Source: Bacteroidetes bacterium GWF2_33_16
GTDB lineage: Bacteria; Bacteroidota; Bacteroidia; Bacteroidales; UBA12077
Direction of reading: 5' to 3'
Assembly: GCA_001768565.1 (NCBI GenBank)
Contig: MEOE01000006.1
Coordinates: 62,001 to 126,000 of the forward strand
DNA length: 64,000 nucleotides
Each line of letters starts with the position of its first letter. Position 1 is the first letter of the stretch. Under the pieces are notes generated by a model that saw nothing but the letters and a program-made list of their open reading frames with translations, was not told where the DNA came from and made no database searches. The position numbers were made by a program, and so were the translations under genes. Positions 28,212 through 36,178 of this stretch are shown piece after piece.

Positions 28212-29237
28212 TTGAAATACAATAAAAACATATTAGTTTCTATATTTTCCCTGATACTTATCTTGGTCTCAGGTGTTTATGCTCAAGCGCAAGATGTTCC
28301 CGTGGCTTGTGCAGGTAGTATTGTCCGTTATGGTGTGTATGGCGATAACGGCAATTCTGTTTTTCAGTGGGAGGTTACTGGTGGTCAGATTTTAAATAAT
28401 TACAACGATTCAGTTGAGGTATTATGGCCATCAACCATGAGTGCCGGTGCGCAAACGATTACAGTTACCGAAACCAACCTGATTGGTTGTTTGGGTAATC
28501 CGTATAGTACAATTGTTATTATTTCTGCTCCCGATGTCGATATTCAAGACGATCCTTATATTTGTGAAGGGTCAACCTTTGAGTTTTATGCAAGCTCATC
28601 AACTGCCATTAACTACTTATGGCCTGATAATTCAACCGGAACAACATTTATTGCTTCCTCAACGGGTGAGTATTGGGTTCGTATTCAAGACAACAATGGT
28701 TGTCGTGCTACCGATACATCGTTCTTAACAGTGCATCAAAATCCTATAATCGATTTGGGTAACGATACTTCTATTTGCGAAGCAGGTGAGATACTCGTTC
28801 TCGAATTAGATACATTATATTCAAGTTATTTATGGACCCTTGGTGATGAGTTCTGGACAACATCTTATTTGAATCTTGACGTAAGCTCAGAACAACGAAA
28901 ATTTTATTTAGAGGTTGAGGATCAATGGGGTTGTATTGGTTACGATACCATCACAGTTAGTTTTTGTGGCGAATTCTTAATTCCAAATGCTTTTACTCCT
29001 AATGGCGATGGAAGCAATGACGAATGGAGAATTGATAATTTGGCATTTTTTCCCGAAGTTTCTGTCGATATTTACGATCGTAGGGGCGAACGGGTATTTC
29101 ATTCTAAAGGATACGAAAAGGCTTGGGATGGAACAGACTCCAATGGACGAAAAATGCCAATGGATTCGTATTATTACGTAATAGATTTAAACAATGGTGA
29201 AAAACCGATTGTTGGAACAGTTACATTATTACGTTAA
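28212..29237 (+). CDS. Ig-like secreted protein with T9SS type B (CHU_C) sorting domain
   Basis: 341 residues. In this frame the only usable initiation codon before the signal peptide is TTG 28212 (stop TAA at 28194, no ATG between), so a TTG start is called. The signal peptide is MKYNKNILVSIFSLILILVS. Three Cys-containing Ig/PKD-like domains follow (VACAGS, YICEGS, SICEAG). The C-terminal about 85 residues match the gliding-motility/CHU_C type B domain (NAFTPNGDGSNDEW ... VDIYDRRGERVF ... WDGTDSNGRKMP ... GTVTLLR). Such proteins are exported by the type IX secretion system and held at the outer membrane with help from a PorP/SprF protein; one is encoded 89 bases downstream. It is probably a partner or anchor for the two upstream surface proteins. 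Confidence 0.88.
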   Translation: MKYNKNILVSIFSLILILVSGVYAQAQDVPVACAGSIVRYGVYGDNGNSVFQWEVTGGQILNNYNDSVEVLWPSTMSAGAQTITVTETNLIGCLGNPYSTIVIISAPDVDIQDDPYICEGSTFEFYASSSTAINYLWPDNSTGTTFIASSTGEYWVRIQDNNGCRATDTSFLTVHQNPIIDLGNDTSICEAGEILVLELDTLYSSYLWTLGDEFWTTSYLNLDVSSEQRKFYLEVEDQWGCIGYDTITVSFCGEFLIPNAFTPNGDGSNDEWRIDNLAFFPEVSVDIYDRRGERVFHSKGYEKAWDGTDSNGRKMPMDSYYYVIDLNNGEKPIVGTVTLLR

Positions 29238-29248
29238 AAAAAAAATTA

Positions 29249-29256
29249 TAACTTTG
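29249..29256 (+). promoter_or_regulatory. Possible -7 box (TAACTTTG) before the PorP/SprF gene
   Basis: TAACTTTG fits TAnnTTTG and lies 70 bases upstream of the PorP/SprF start. No -33 TTG at correct spacing is visible, so this is only a possible secondary promoter inside the CHU_C-PorP operon. Confidence 0.35.
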
Positions 29257-29326
29257 TTAAGAAATAGCTACAGAAAGCAGGGTGTTTTAACAAAGAGGTA
29301 TTTAAATGACTTATTAAGTTAAGTAA

Positions 29327-30304
29327 ATGAAAAAAATAGTATTCATTATGTGTTTTGTTTTATTGGCTTTTGCTTCTGCCATTGGTCAGGAGCCTGTTTA
29401 TAGCCAGTATACAATGAATCAATTCCTTTATAATCCTGCTTTTGCAGGAGCTGAAGGTTTTACTTCCTATAATCTTACTGCACGTCAACAGTGGCTAGGT
29501 ATGGATAATGCTCCATCAACCCAGGCTATTAGTGGTCAAATGAGAGTTTCAAAAACAAGCTATATATCTAAATCACGATCAATTAAAAAAAGAATAAAAA
29601 AGAGAAGACCCAGCGGACGTGTTGGTGTTGGTGCATATATTTACAACGACCAGAATGGTGCTATTGGAAGAACTGGTTTGGAGGCCACCTATGCTTACCA
29701 TTTGCCTGTTATGGATGGCCAGCTTTCAATGGGTATTTCAATCTCGGCATTTCAGTTCAGGGTAAATACTACCGATTTAACTTTTCCCGATGAAGGTGTT
29801 GATCCATTGGTATTAAAAGCTCGTGAAAATATGTGGATAACTGATGGAAGCTTTGGTATGTATTATACTTTTCAACCGTTTTATATTGGATTGTCATCCC
29901 GTAATTTATTTCAATCTGCTTTAAAGTTTGGCGAAGATAATAGCTTTAAAGACTATCAGCAGGTTCGACAATATTACCTTGTAACAGGATATAGGTATGA
30001 TATGAAAAATGATTTTGAAATTGAACCCTCTGTTTTACTTAAAACAACTGAAAATTTTAATATACAAACAGATATTAATATAAAGGGATATTACAAACGT
30101 GATTATTGGTTAGGATTTGCTTATAGAACTGGAAATGCTTTTATAACAATGGTTGGTGTACGAATAGATAAGTTATATTTTGGTTATGCATTTGATTATT
30201 CTTTAAATGATATTCAGCGTATCAGTTACGGATCGCATGAGATAATGATTGGACTTAAGTTTGGTGATAATCAAGGACGATATCGCTGGCTTAATAGATT
30301 TTAA
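29327..30304 (+). CDS. PorP/SprF-family type IX secretion outer-membrane protein
   Basis: 325 residues with a signal peptide ending ...ASAIG-Q and the family start EPVYSQYTMNQFLYNPAFAGAEG, then RQQW and a barrel of alternating strands with aromatic girdles. An insertion rich in Lys/Arg (SIKKRIKKRRPSGR, near residues 85-98) lies in a predicted loop. PorP/SprF proteins act with the type IX secretion machinery to export or hold specific CHU_C-bearing surface proteins, as SprF does for SprB. Its position directly behind the CHU_C gene suggests that it serves the products of this locus. A strong terminator follows. Confidence 0.93.
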   Translation: MKKIVFIMCFVLLAFASAIGQEPVYSQYTMNQFLYNPAFAGAEGFTSYNLTARQQWLGMDNAPSTQAISGQMRVSKTSYISKSRSIKKRIKKRRPSGRVGVGAYIYNDQNGAIGRTGLEATYAYHLPVMDGQLSMGISISAFQFRVNTTDLTFPDEGVDPLVLKARENMWITDGSFGMYYTFQPFYIGLSSRNLFQSALKFGEDNSFKDYQQVRQYYLVTGYRYDMKNDFEIEPSVLLKTTENFNIQTDINIKGYYKRDYWLGFAYRTGNAFITMVGVRIDKLYFGYAFDYSLNDIQRISYGSHEIMIGLKFGDNQGRYRWLNRF

Positions 30305-30326
30305 TATGGTAGTATTTTATAAATAG

Positions 30327-30354
30327 ATGCTTTGCTTTGCGAAGCATTTTTTTT
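30327..30354 (+). terminator. Rho-independent terminator after the PorP/SprF gene
   Basis: Nine-base-pair stem ATGCTTTGC / GCGAAGCAT (one G-T pair) with loop TTT, followed by eight T. It ends the CHU_C-PorP/SprF transcription unit. Confidence 0.85.
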
Positions 30355-30389
30355 ATCTTGGCATAGTATAATTATTGTCAGTTTTCCAA

Positions 30390-30567
30390 GAGCTCTATAG
30401 GAGCGCAGTATTGTAAAAGATAAATAGTAATGCAGCAAAGCCTCATTGAGGTGCCAGAAAAAAAAGAATTGCATCGCTGCTTTGCAGCTTAAGAGATATG
30501 AGTTATTAGATTTTACTATACCAACGTCGCTCTGCGACTGTAATAAAAAAAATAACTCAATAGGAGC
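30390..30567. repeat. Five-unit array of small palindromes
   Basis: In the 348-base gap between PorP/SprF and the TPR gene, small palindromes lie about 30-50 bases apart: GCTC-TATAG-GAGC (30392-30404), CCTCA-T-TGAGG (30441-30451), GCTGC-TTT-GCAGC (30476-30488), GTCGC-TCT-GCGAC (30526-30538) and CTC-AATAG-GAG (30557-30567). The first and last units resemble each other (CTCtATAGGAGCG / CTCaATAGGAGCG). No coding sequence fits. This is a degenerate repeat array like that at 9556-9790. Confidence 0.6.
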
Positions 30568-30652
30568 GGGAGTATATTAAATTAAAATAAAAGTAATATT
30601 AAACCCTGTTGCTCGATAAAAAAAAATAATAAATTATAAAATAAATTCTGTT

Positions 30653-31996
30653 ATGAAAAAGTGGATCATTCTTATTTCGATTATCGCAATTGCTTTGATT
30701 GCATTTTTTATTGCAAAACCAAAATTATCAGTGAACTATTATAATAAGGGATTGGTATTTTTCGATTCAGCGATGTACGAGAAAGCCTTGCCTTATTTAA
30801 ATAAAGCTGTATGGTATAATAAAAAAAGCGAAAACGCTTTGAATAAGAGAGCACAAACTTATTATCAACTTGAGAATATTGAAAATTCATTAATGGATTA
30901 TAATAAGGTTCTCATTATTAATAATAAGAATAATGATGCACTTTTTGGTCGTGCTTTGGTTTATTTCAAGAATAAAGAATTTAGCAAAGCTATAGCTGAT
31001 TTAAAAGAAGCCATTTCGATTAAAAACGATATAGCTGAGTATTATTATTTTTCAGGTTATGCCAAATCAAATGAAAAACTCTTTAATGAGGCTCTTGATG
31101 ATTTGGATCAGGCAATTATACTGGATTCGTTATTTGCCGATGCTTATCATCAACGCGGTATTGTTAAAGCCAATTTAGGTGATTTTACCACATCAGTTAA
31201 AGATTTTAATAAAGCAATAGAGTTAAACGATCAAAATCTTGAAGCATACAATTACAGAGTAAAGTACCGAATTGAAAAGGAAGATTATACTGGAGCTATT
31301 GCCGATTACGATGCCATTATTAATCTTGATGCCAACAATCAGGATGCCTATTTTCAGCGTGGGTATTTTAAATTACAGATACACGATTTTAATGGTGCAA
31401 TTACAGATTTTAATAAAGCAATCGAGCTTAATCCTAAAGATGATAAGGCTTATAGGAAAAGAGGAAATGCTAAAGCCGGTTTGCAAAAGTTTGATGAAGC
31501 TCTGGTTGATTTTAATAAGTCGATAGAGATTAATGAAAATGAACCTGAGACATATTATCGCATTGGTATGGTGTATATGAATAAATCTGAGCCTGCAAAA
31601 GCTCTTGGATTCTTTACATCAGCCATAAATAAAAAGAAAGATTATTTCGAAGCTTATTATATCCGTGGAGTTTCAAAGGCAATGCAACAGAAGTACGAGG
31701 AGTCTATTAAAGATTTTGAGCTTGCATTGAAATATAATAAGGATTATGCTGATGCACATCTTGGGAAAGCAATATCCTTGGGTATTTTAAAGAAGCATCA
31801 GGAAGCTATTGCTTGTTATGATAGTTATATAAGACTGGTTAAAAATAATGGAGGTGCATATTTAAACCGGGGTATATCTAAAATTAATTTAAACGATACT
31901 CAAGGTGGATGTGCCGATTTTGCCAAAGCACTAGAACTGGGCGTTAAACAGGCTCAAGAAATGATAAATATGTATTGTACATCAATTAAGAAATAA
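30653..31996 (+). CDS. Membrane-anchored tetratricopeptide-repeat protein
   Basis: 447 residues. An N-terminal hydrophobic helix (about 4-21) acts as signal anchor, and the rest is about 11 consecutive TPR motifs. Examples are YNKGLVFFDSAMYEKALPYLNKAV near residue 30, YHQRGIVKANLGDFTTSVKDFNKAIELN near 170 and YFQRGYFKLQIHDFNGAITDFNKAIELN near 237. TPR arrays bind other proteins, and the helix would hold this one at the cell envelope with the repeats in the periplasm. It follows the T9SS-type locus but is separated from it by a terminator and a repeat array, so a link to that locus is only possible. It has no catalytic domain and no recognised partner. Confidence 0.88.
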   Translation: MKKWIILISIIAIALIAFFIAKPKLSVNYYNKGLVFFDSAMYEKALPYLNKAVWYNKKSENALNKRAQTYYQLENIENSLMDYNKVLIINNKNNDALFGRALVYFKNKEFSKAIADLKEAISIKNDIAEYYYFSGYAKSNEKLFNEALDDLDQAIILDSLFADAYHQRGIVKANLGDFTTSVKDFNKAIELNDQNLEAYNYRVKYRIEKEDYTGAIADYDAIINLDANNQDAYFQRGYFKLQIHDFNGAITDFNKAIELNPKDDKAYRKRGNAKAGLQKFDEALVDFNKSIEINENEPETYYRIGMVYMNKSEPAKALGFFTSAINKKKDYFEAYYIRGVSKAMQQKYEESIKDFELALKYNKDYADAHLGKAISLGILKKHQEAIACYDSYIRLVKNNGGAYLNRGISKINLNDTQGGCADFAKALELGVKQAQEMINMYCTSIKK

Positions 31997-32059
31997 TTGA
32001 ATCGTTATTGATTTTTGTAAAAAGAATTTCTTTACTCAATTTTACTAAAATATTGTAGA

Positions 32060-33115
32060 ATGAAAAAACTATTATTTTTAAGTTTTCTTCTTATGCCTTT
32101 ATTCATAATGGCTCAAGAAATTACAGATACATCAATACGAGGAAAGAATATTGATAAATATCTCCAATATTTTTCAAATGAGAATCCCGGTGCGGTTGTA
32201 ATGGTTATTAAAAATGGTGAAATTGTTTTTAATAAAGCTTATGGTTTGTCAAATATTGAGAGTAAAGAACCAATGAATGTTGATAAAGCATTTAACCTTG
32301 ATGAACTCTCAAAAGCATTTACATCATTAGCAATAATGAAGCTTGTAGAGAAAAAGAAATTGAAATTAGATCAAAGCTTAGTCGATATTTTTAGCGATTT
32401 TCCTGAATATGGACGAAATATAAAAGTCAGAAATCTCTTAAGTCATGCTTCTGGTTTAAAACCCTATGATGCCAATTTAGTTAAAACCAACACACAAGTA
32501 TTTGAGTTCTTGAAAGAACAAACAGAGCCGTTATTTGAAGCAGGCACTAAAATGAACTATAGCAACTCTGATTATGCTATGTTAGCTTATATTATTGAAA
32601 AAGTTTCAAAATCTACTTATAGTGAATTCTTAACAAAGAATATTTTCAAGAAAGCAAAAATGAAAAATACATGGATTGCTGGGGATAACAGTAAAACGCT
32701 GGTTGCAGAAGGTCACTTTAAAGAAGAGGGTAACTATAAAGTTCGTAACGAAAAAAATACAATCTATGGGGAGAAAGGTATTTTTTCCACTTCAACTGAT
32801 TTTGCATTATGGGACAAGGCTATGCATTCAAATAAGTTGGTAAAGCCCGAATCGCTTGCACAAATTTTTACAGTTGAAAAAATAAAGGATAGTGAAAATA
32901 ATTCGTATTACGGATATGGCTGGGTTATAATGAAAAGGAATGACACCTGGTATTATTGGCACAGTGGCACGGGTAATGGATATACAAATTTGTTGCTTTA
33001 TTTACCCGATACAAAAACAACTGTACTAATACTTACTAACCGAAATGATGGATATGACTTTTTAAAACTCTCAATTGCTATTGCTAAAGAGTTTGATAAA
33101 GAATTAAAATTATAG
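32060..33115 (+). CDS. Serine-hydrolase/beta-lactamase-fold secreted protein lacking the catalytic Ser
   Basis: 351 residues with a signal peptide (cleavage near IMA-Q19). The fold of class C beta-lactamases and DD-peptidases is clear: AVVMVIKNGEIVFNKAYGLSN, the active-site helix at 79-92, NLLSHASGL, the Tyr-Asn motif YSN (167-169) and the HxG motif HSG (301-303). In the active-site SxxK motif the usual FRIGSVSK pattern reads FNLDELSK, so the nucleophile position is Glu82 (codon GAA at 32303-32305) while Lys85 is kept. The protein is therefore probably not a serine acyl-enzyme hydrolase and may bind peptidoglycan or another ligand. It converges with the kinase gene at 33121 with 5 bases between stops. 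Confidence 0.85.
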   Translation: MKKLLFLSFLLMPLFIMAQEITDTSIRGKNIDKYLQYFSNENPGAVVMVIKNGEIVFNKAYGLSNIESKEPMNVDKAFNLDELSKAFTSLAIMKLVEKKKLKLDQSLVDIFSDFPEYGRNIKVRNLLSHASGLKPYDANLVKTNTQVFEFLKEQTEPLFEAGTKMNYSNSDYAMLAYIIEKVSKSTYSEFLTKNIFKKAKMKNTWIAGDNSKTLVAEGHFKEEGNYKVRNEKNTIYGEKGIFSTSTDFALWDKAMHSNKLVKPESLAQIFTVEKIKDSENNSYYGYGWVIMKRNDTWYYWHSGTGNGYTNLLLYLPDTKTTVLILTNRNDGYDFLKLSIAIAKEFDKELKL

Positions 33116-33120
33116 AAGAA

Positions 33121-34464
33121 TTAAAATGTCAATGTAAACGTTGCTCCCTGGTTAGGTTCTGAGTGTGCAGTAATTGATCCTCCATGCAAACGCATAATTT
33201 GTTTCGATAAGCTCAATCCAATGCCTGAACCTTTTGGTTTGGTGGTAAAAAATGGAATAAATATTTTATCTATAACATCTTTTAATATTCCATGTCCATT
33301 ATCGATAACCTGAATAGCTACTCTGCCTCGTTTGTTTAAAAATGCACGCACGATTATTTTGCCATCGGCCATGTTTTCAGTAGCATGTATAGCGTTTGTT
33401 ATCAAATTAATAATTACTTGTTCAATAAGTTTCGTGTCAGCATAAATTTCTAATGACTCAGGTTCTGTTGACATTTCTAAATTTACTTTGCTTGAGTTTA
33501 ATTCATGTTTAATCAATGGGAGTATATCGTCTAATAGTTCTTTTACTTTTGCAACCTTTAAATTTGGTTTTGGAATTTTTGTTAGATTTCGGTAAGTACT
33601 TACAAAGTGCAATAATCCATTGCTACGTTTATGAATAGTTTTAATGGCCATTGAAATTTCACTAAGCGATTCTTCTGTCAGGTTTTTATGATCATGAATA
33701 GCACTGTTAAGCATTAAATCGAGCGTGGATGTTAACGAGGAAATAGGTGTTATTGAGTTCATTATTTCGTGGGTAAGCACACGAATAAGCTTTTGCCATG
33801 TTTCTGTTTCTTGTTCTTCCAAAACATTCTGGATATCCTTAATAGTTACAAGCATTATGTTTCTTTCGTGCACTTTAAACTCAGTTCCGGAAACTGCCAA
33901 TTGCAGAATATCATCTTCGTGTTGAATTTTTAATAAACAGTTTTTCCCTGGTTCAAAGTTCAGTAAGGAGTTTACCAGTTCAGGATTCTTCTCTTTTAGG
34001 TCGTTTATGTTTTTTAATGTGTTTATCTGAAAAAGCTTTTTAAATGCGTTATTCACCATATCAACTTTCCCATCGCGCTGATATGTAATAATACTTACAT
34101 CTATATTGCGTACAAGGTTTTGCAAATATTGATATTGTTCTTCTTTTTCGGTTCGTACTTTCTGAAAATCTTGTATTACATCATTAAAGGCCTGATTAAG
34201 TTCGTCGAATGACGAACCCATTCCTTCAATCCTGAAAGATCTTGTAAACTCTGAAAAACGTATTGATTCTAGAAAGCTGGCTAGGTCGCGATTGGTTTTA
34301 TCTACAAATTTGTATAAAAGATAAACCTGAAAAATAACAACCAAGGCAATTAAAAATGGAGTTATAAAATATTCAAGAGTTAGTGTATAGAAAAAAAGAA
34401 ATATTGTTGCAGTAAGCAACAATATTCTAAAGGTGGCTACAATTCTAAAATTTCTAAAGACCAT
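33121..34464 (-). CDS. NtrY-like membrane sensor histidine kinase
   Basis: 447 residues. Two N-terminal transmembrane helices (about 10-50), a linker, a PAS-like domain (about 105-205; ISIITYQRDGKVDMVNNAFK), then HisKA with His232 (LTHEIMNSITPI, the NtrY/NtrB-type H-box) and HATPase (NLITNAIHA, DNGHGI, GSGIGLSLSK). The gene overlaps the end of the sigma-54 activator gene by 11 bases, so the two are translated together and form a cognate pair. Such pairs in this phylum often sit next to efflux/ABC genes and control them; here the divergent neighbours are a membrane-fusion protein and an ABC ATPase. Confidence 0.92.
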   Translation of the reverse strand: MVFRNFRIVATFRILLLTATIFLFFYTLTLEYFITPFLIALVVIFQVYLLYKFVDKTNRDLASFLESIRFSEFTRSFRIEGMGSSFDELNQAFNDVIQDFQKVRTEKEEQYQYLQNLVRNIDVSIITYQRDGKVDMVNNAFKKLFQINTLKNINDLKEKNPELVNSLLNFEPGKNCLLKIQHEDDILQLAVSGTEFKVHERNIMLVTIKDIQNVLEEQETETWQKLIRVLTHEIMNSITPISSLTSTLDLMLNSAIHDHKNLTEESLSEISMAIKTIHKRSNGLLHFVSTYRNLTKIPKPNLKVAKVKELLDDILPLIKHELNSSKVNLEMSTEPESLEIYADTKLIEQVIINLITNAIHATENMADGKIIVRAFLNKRGRVAIQVIDNGHGILKDVIDKIFIPFFTTKPKGSGIGLSLSKQIMRLHGGSITAHSEPNQGATFTLTF

Positions 34465-35830
34465 ATTTTTCCATTCTCCTGTAAAGTGATGTTCTTGTTA
34501 ACCCGAGCATTGTTGCAGCTTGTGTAACATTGCCCTGGTTTTGTTTTAATACCTTTACAATGATATTTTTTTCAATATCATCGAGGTTAAAGCTTTCGAT
34601 CTCAATTTCACCTACTTTATCTACTTTGTTTGCCAGAATAAAATCATCGGGTTGCAGATTCTCTGAATCGCTCATAATAACAGCTCTTTCAAGAGCGTGT
34701 TGTAATTCGCGCACATTGCCTGGCCAATGGTATTGAGACAGTTTTTTAAGGGTTTCACTTGAAATACCTTTAATGTTCTTTCTATATTTTTTTGAATAAA
34801 TAGTTAAAAAGTGATTTGCTAATAAAGGAATATCCGAAGTTCTTTCGCGTAATGGAGGAAGATGTATCTCAACCGTGTTTATCCTGTATAGTAAATCTTG
34901 CCTGAAAGTATCTTCGTGCACCATTTCGTGAATATTATTGTTGGTAGCACAAATTAAACGAACATCAATAGATTTAGGTGTATTTGCACCTACACGTATA
35001 ACTTCTCTTCGTTCAATTGTAGTTAATATTTTGGCTTGCATCGGCAGCGATAGGTTTCCTATTTCGTCTAAGAACAATGTACCTCCTGAGGCCAGCTCGA
35101 AGCGACCTTGTCGATCTGCTTTGGCATCGGTAAAAGCACCTTTCATATAACCAAAAAGTTCGCTCTCAAATAATGTTTCTGTTATGGATCCCAGATCTAC
35201 ACTAATAAAGGTTTCATCTTTTCGAAGCGAATTGCGATGTAATGCTCGTGCCACAAGTTCTTTACCAGTACCATTCTCACCTAAAATAAGAACATTGGCA
35301 TCTGTTTTTGCTACTTTTCTAATAGTGGAGAATACTTGTTGCATCTCAGGTGAGTTTCCTATAAACTCATGGAATGGCTGATCTTGAATGGCATTTATTT
35401 CAATTTGTTTTATTTTTAAATCTGTAGCCTGGTTTTTCGATTGTCTTAGCCTTATTGCTGATGAAACTGTTGCCAAAAGCTTTTCGTTCTGCCATGGTTT
35501 AAGAATAAAGTCGGTAGCACCTGATTTAATTGCTTTAACAGCTTTTTCTGCGTCTCCATAAGCTGTTATAAATACCACTACAGCATCAGGATCAATTTCA
35601 AGGATTTTTCCAAGCCAGTTAAAGCCTTCTTGCCCACTAATAGCATCTTTGGTAAAATTCATGTCGAGTAATACAACATCAAATTTCTCCTTGCTTAAAA
35701 GTTCAGGAATAAGCTCAGGGTTCGATTCGGTATGAATTATATCAACATAGTTTTTTAATAAAAGCTTTAAGGCAAATAAAATGTCTTCATTATCGTCAAT
35801 TGCTAAAACTTTACCAGATTTCTCCATCAT
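34454..35830 (-). CDS. NtrC-family sigma-54-dependent response regulator
   Basis: 458 residues. Receiver domain with Asp56 (VVLLDMNF), AAA+ domain with Walker A GENGTGKE, the sigma-54 contact loop in the form GAFTDA (instead of the proteobacterial GAFTGA; from memory this variant is common in this phylum), Walker B GGTLFLDEIG, the arginine-finger region RQDLLYRIN, and a C-terminal Fis-type helix-turn-helix (NVTQAATMLGLTRTSLYRRM). It activates transcription from sigma-54 promoters when phosphorylated, most likely by the overlapping kinase. A sigma-54-like site lies in front of the divergent transporter genes (36123-36138), which are its likely targets. Confidence 0.94.
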   Translation of the reverse strand: MMEKSGKVLAIDDNEDILFALKLLLKNYVDIIHTESNPELIPELLSKEKFDVVLLDMNFTKDAISGQEGFNWLGKILEIDPDAVVVFITAYGDAEKAVKAIKSGATDFILKPWQNEKLLATVSSAIRLRQSKNQATDLKIKQIEINAIQDQPFHEFIGNSPEMQQVFSTIRKVAKTDANVLILGENGTGKELVARALHRNSLRKDETFISVDLGSITETLFESELFGYMKGAFTDAKADRQGRFELASGGTLFLDEIGNLSLPMQAKILTTIERREVIRVGANTPKSIDVRLICATNNNIHEMVHEDTFRQDLLYRINTVEIHLPPLRERTSDIPLLANHFLTIYSKKYRKNIKGISSETLKKLSQYHWPGNVRELQHALERAVIMSDSENLQPDDFILANKVDKVGEIEIESFNLDDIEKNIIVKVLKQNQGNVTQAATMLGLTRTSLYRRMEKYGL

Positions 35831-36178
35831 AATTGTAAAGGTATTTATGGATTTTATTTTATGTAATAATAATAAAAGTTTATTTTTTAATTAAAAAAAG
35901 TACTGAAAATTAATTGAGAACAATAAATTCAATTGAAACACTAATGGTTAGAAAATATAATTGAATTCATTTTACCTAAAATCTCAATAAAAGTAAAATT
36001 ACAATTTTTTTATTTCCTATGTTCGTTTTCGTACTCTTATTGTTGCGTAATCGAACAAAAATTTAAATCTAAAATTAATCTATATATTGCTAAGTCTCAT
36101 AATATCAAAATCATATAATGTTTGGCATAGTTTCTGACTACTTATGGCAGAACCTAATCACATATAATTTAATAAAAA
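35831..36178. other. Divergent intergenic region
   Basis: 348 very AT-rich bases between the sigma-54 activator (- strand) and the membrane-fusion protein (+ strand). Apart from the sigma-54-like site near 36123-36138, I see no gene and no clear housekeeping promoter. The spacer is long enough to hold enhancer sites for the activator, but I could not pick out a repeated operator. Confidence 0.5.
36123..36138 (+). promoter_or_regulatory. Sigma-54-like promoter (TGGCAT-N-CTGA)
   Basis: TTGGCATAGTTTCTGA keeps the -24 element TGGCA and has GG followed after 10 bases by GA, against the consensus GG-N10-GC. It lies about 43 bases before the ATG of the membrane-fusion protein, and the divergent gene encodes a sigma-54 activator, which gives it weight despite the -12 mismatch. 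Confidence 0.45.
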
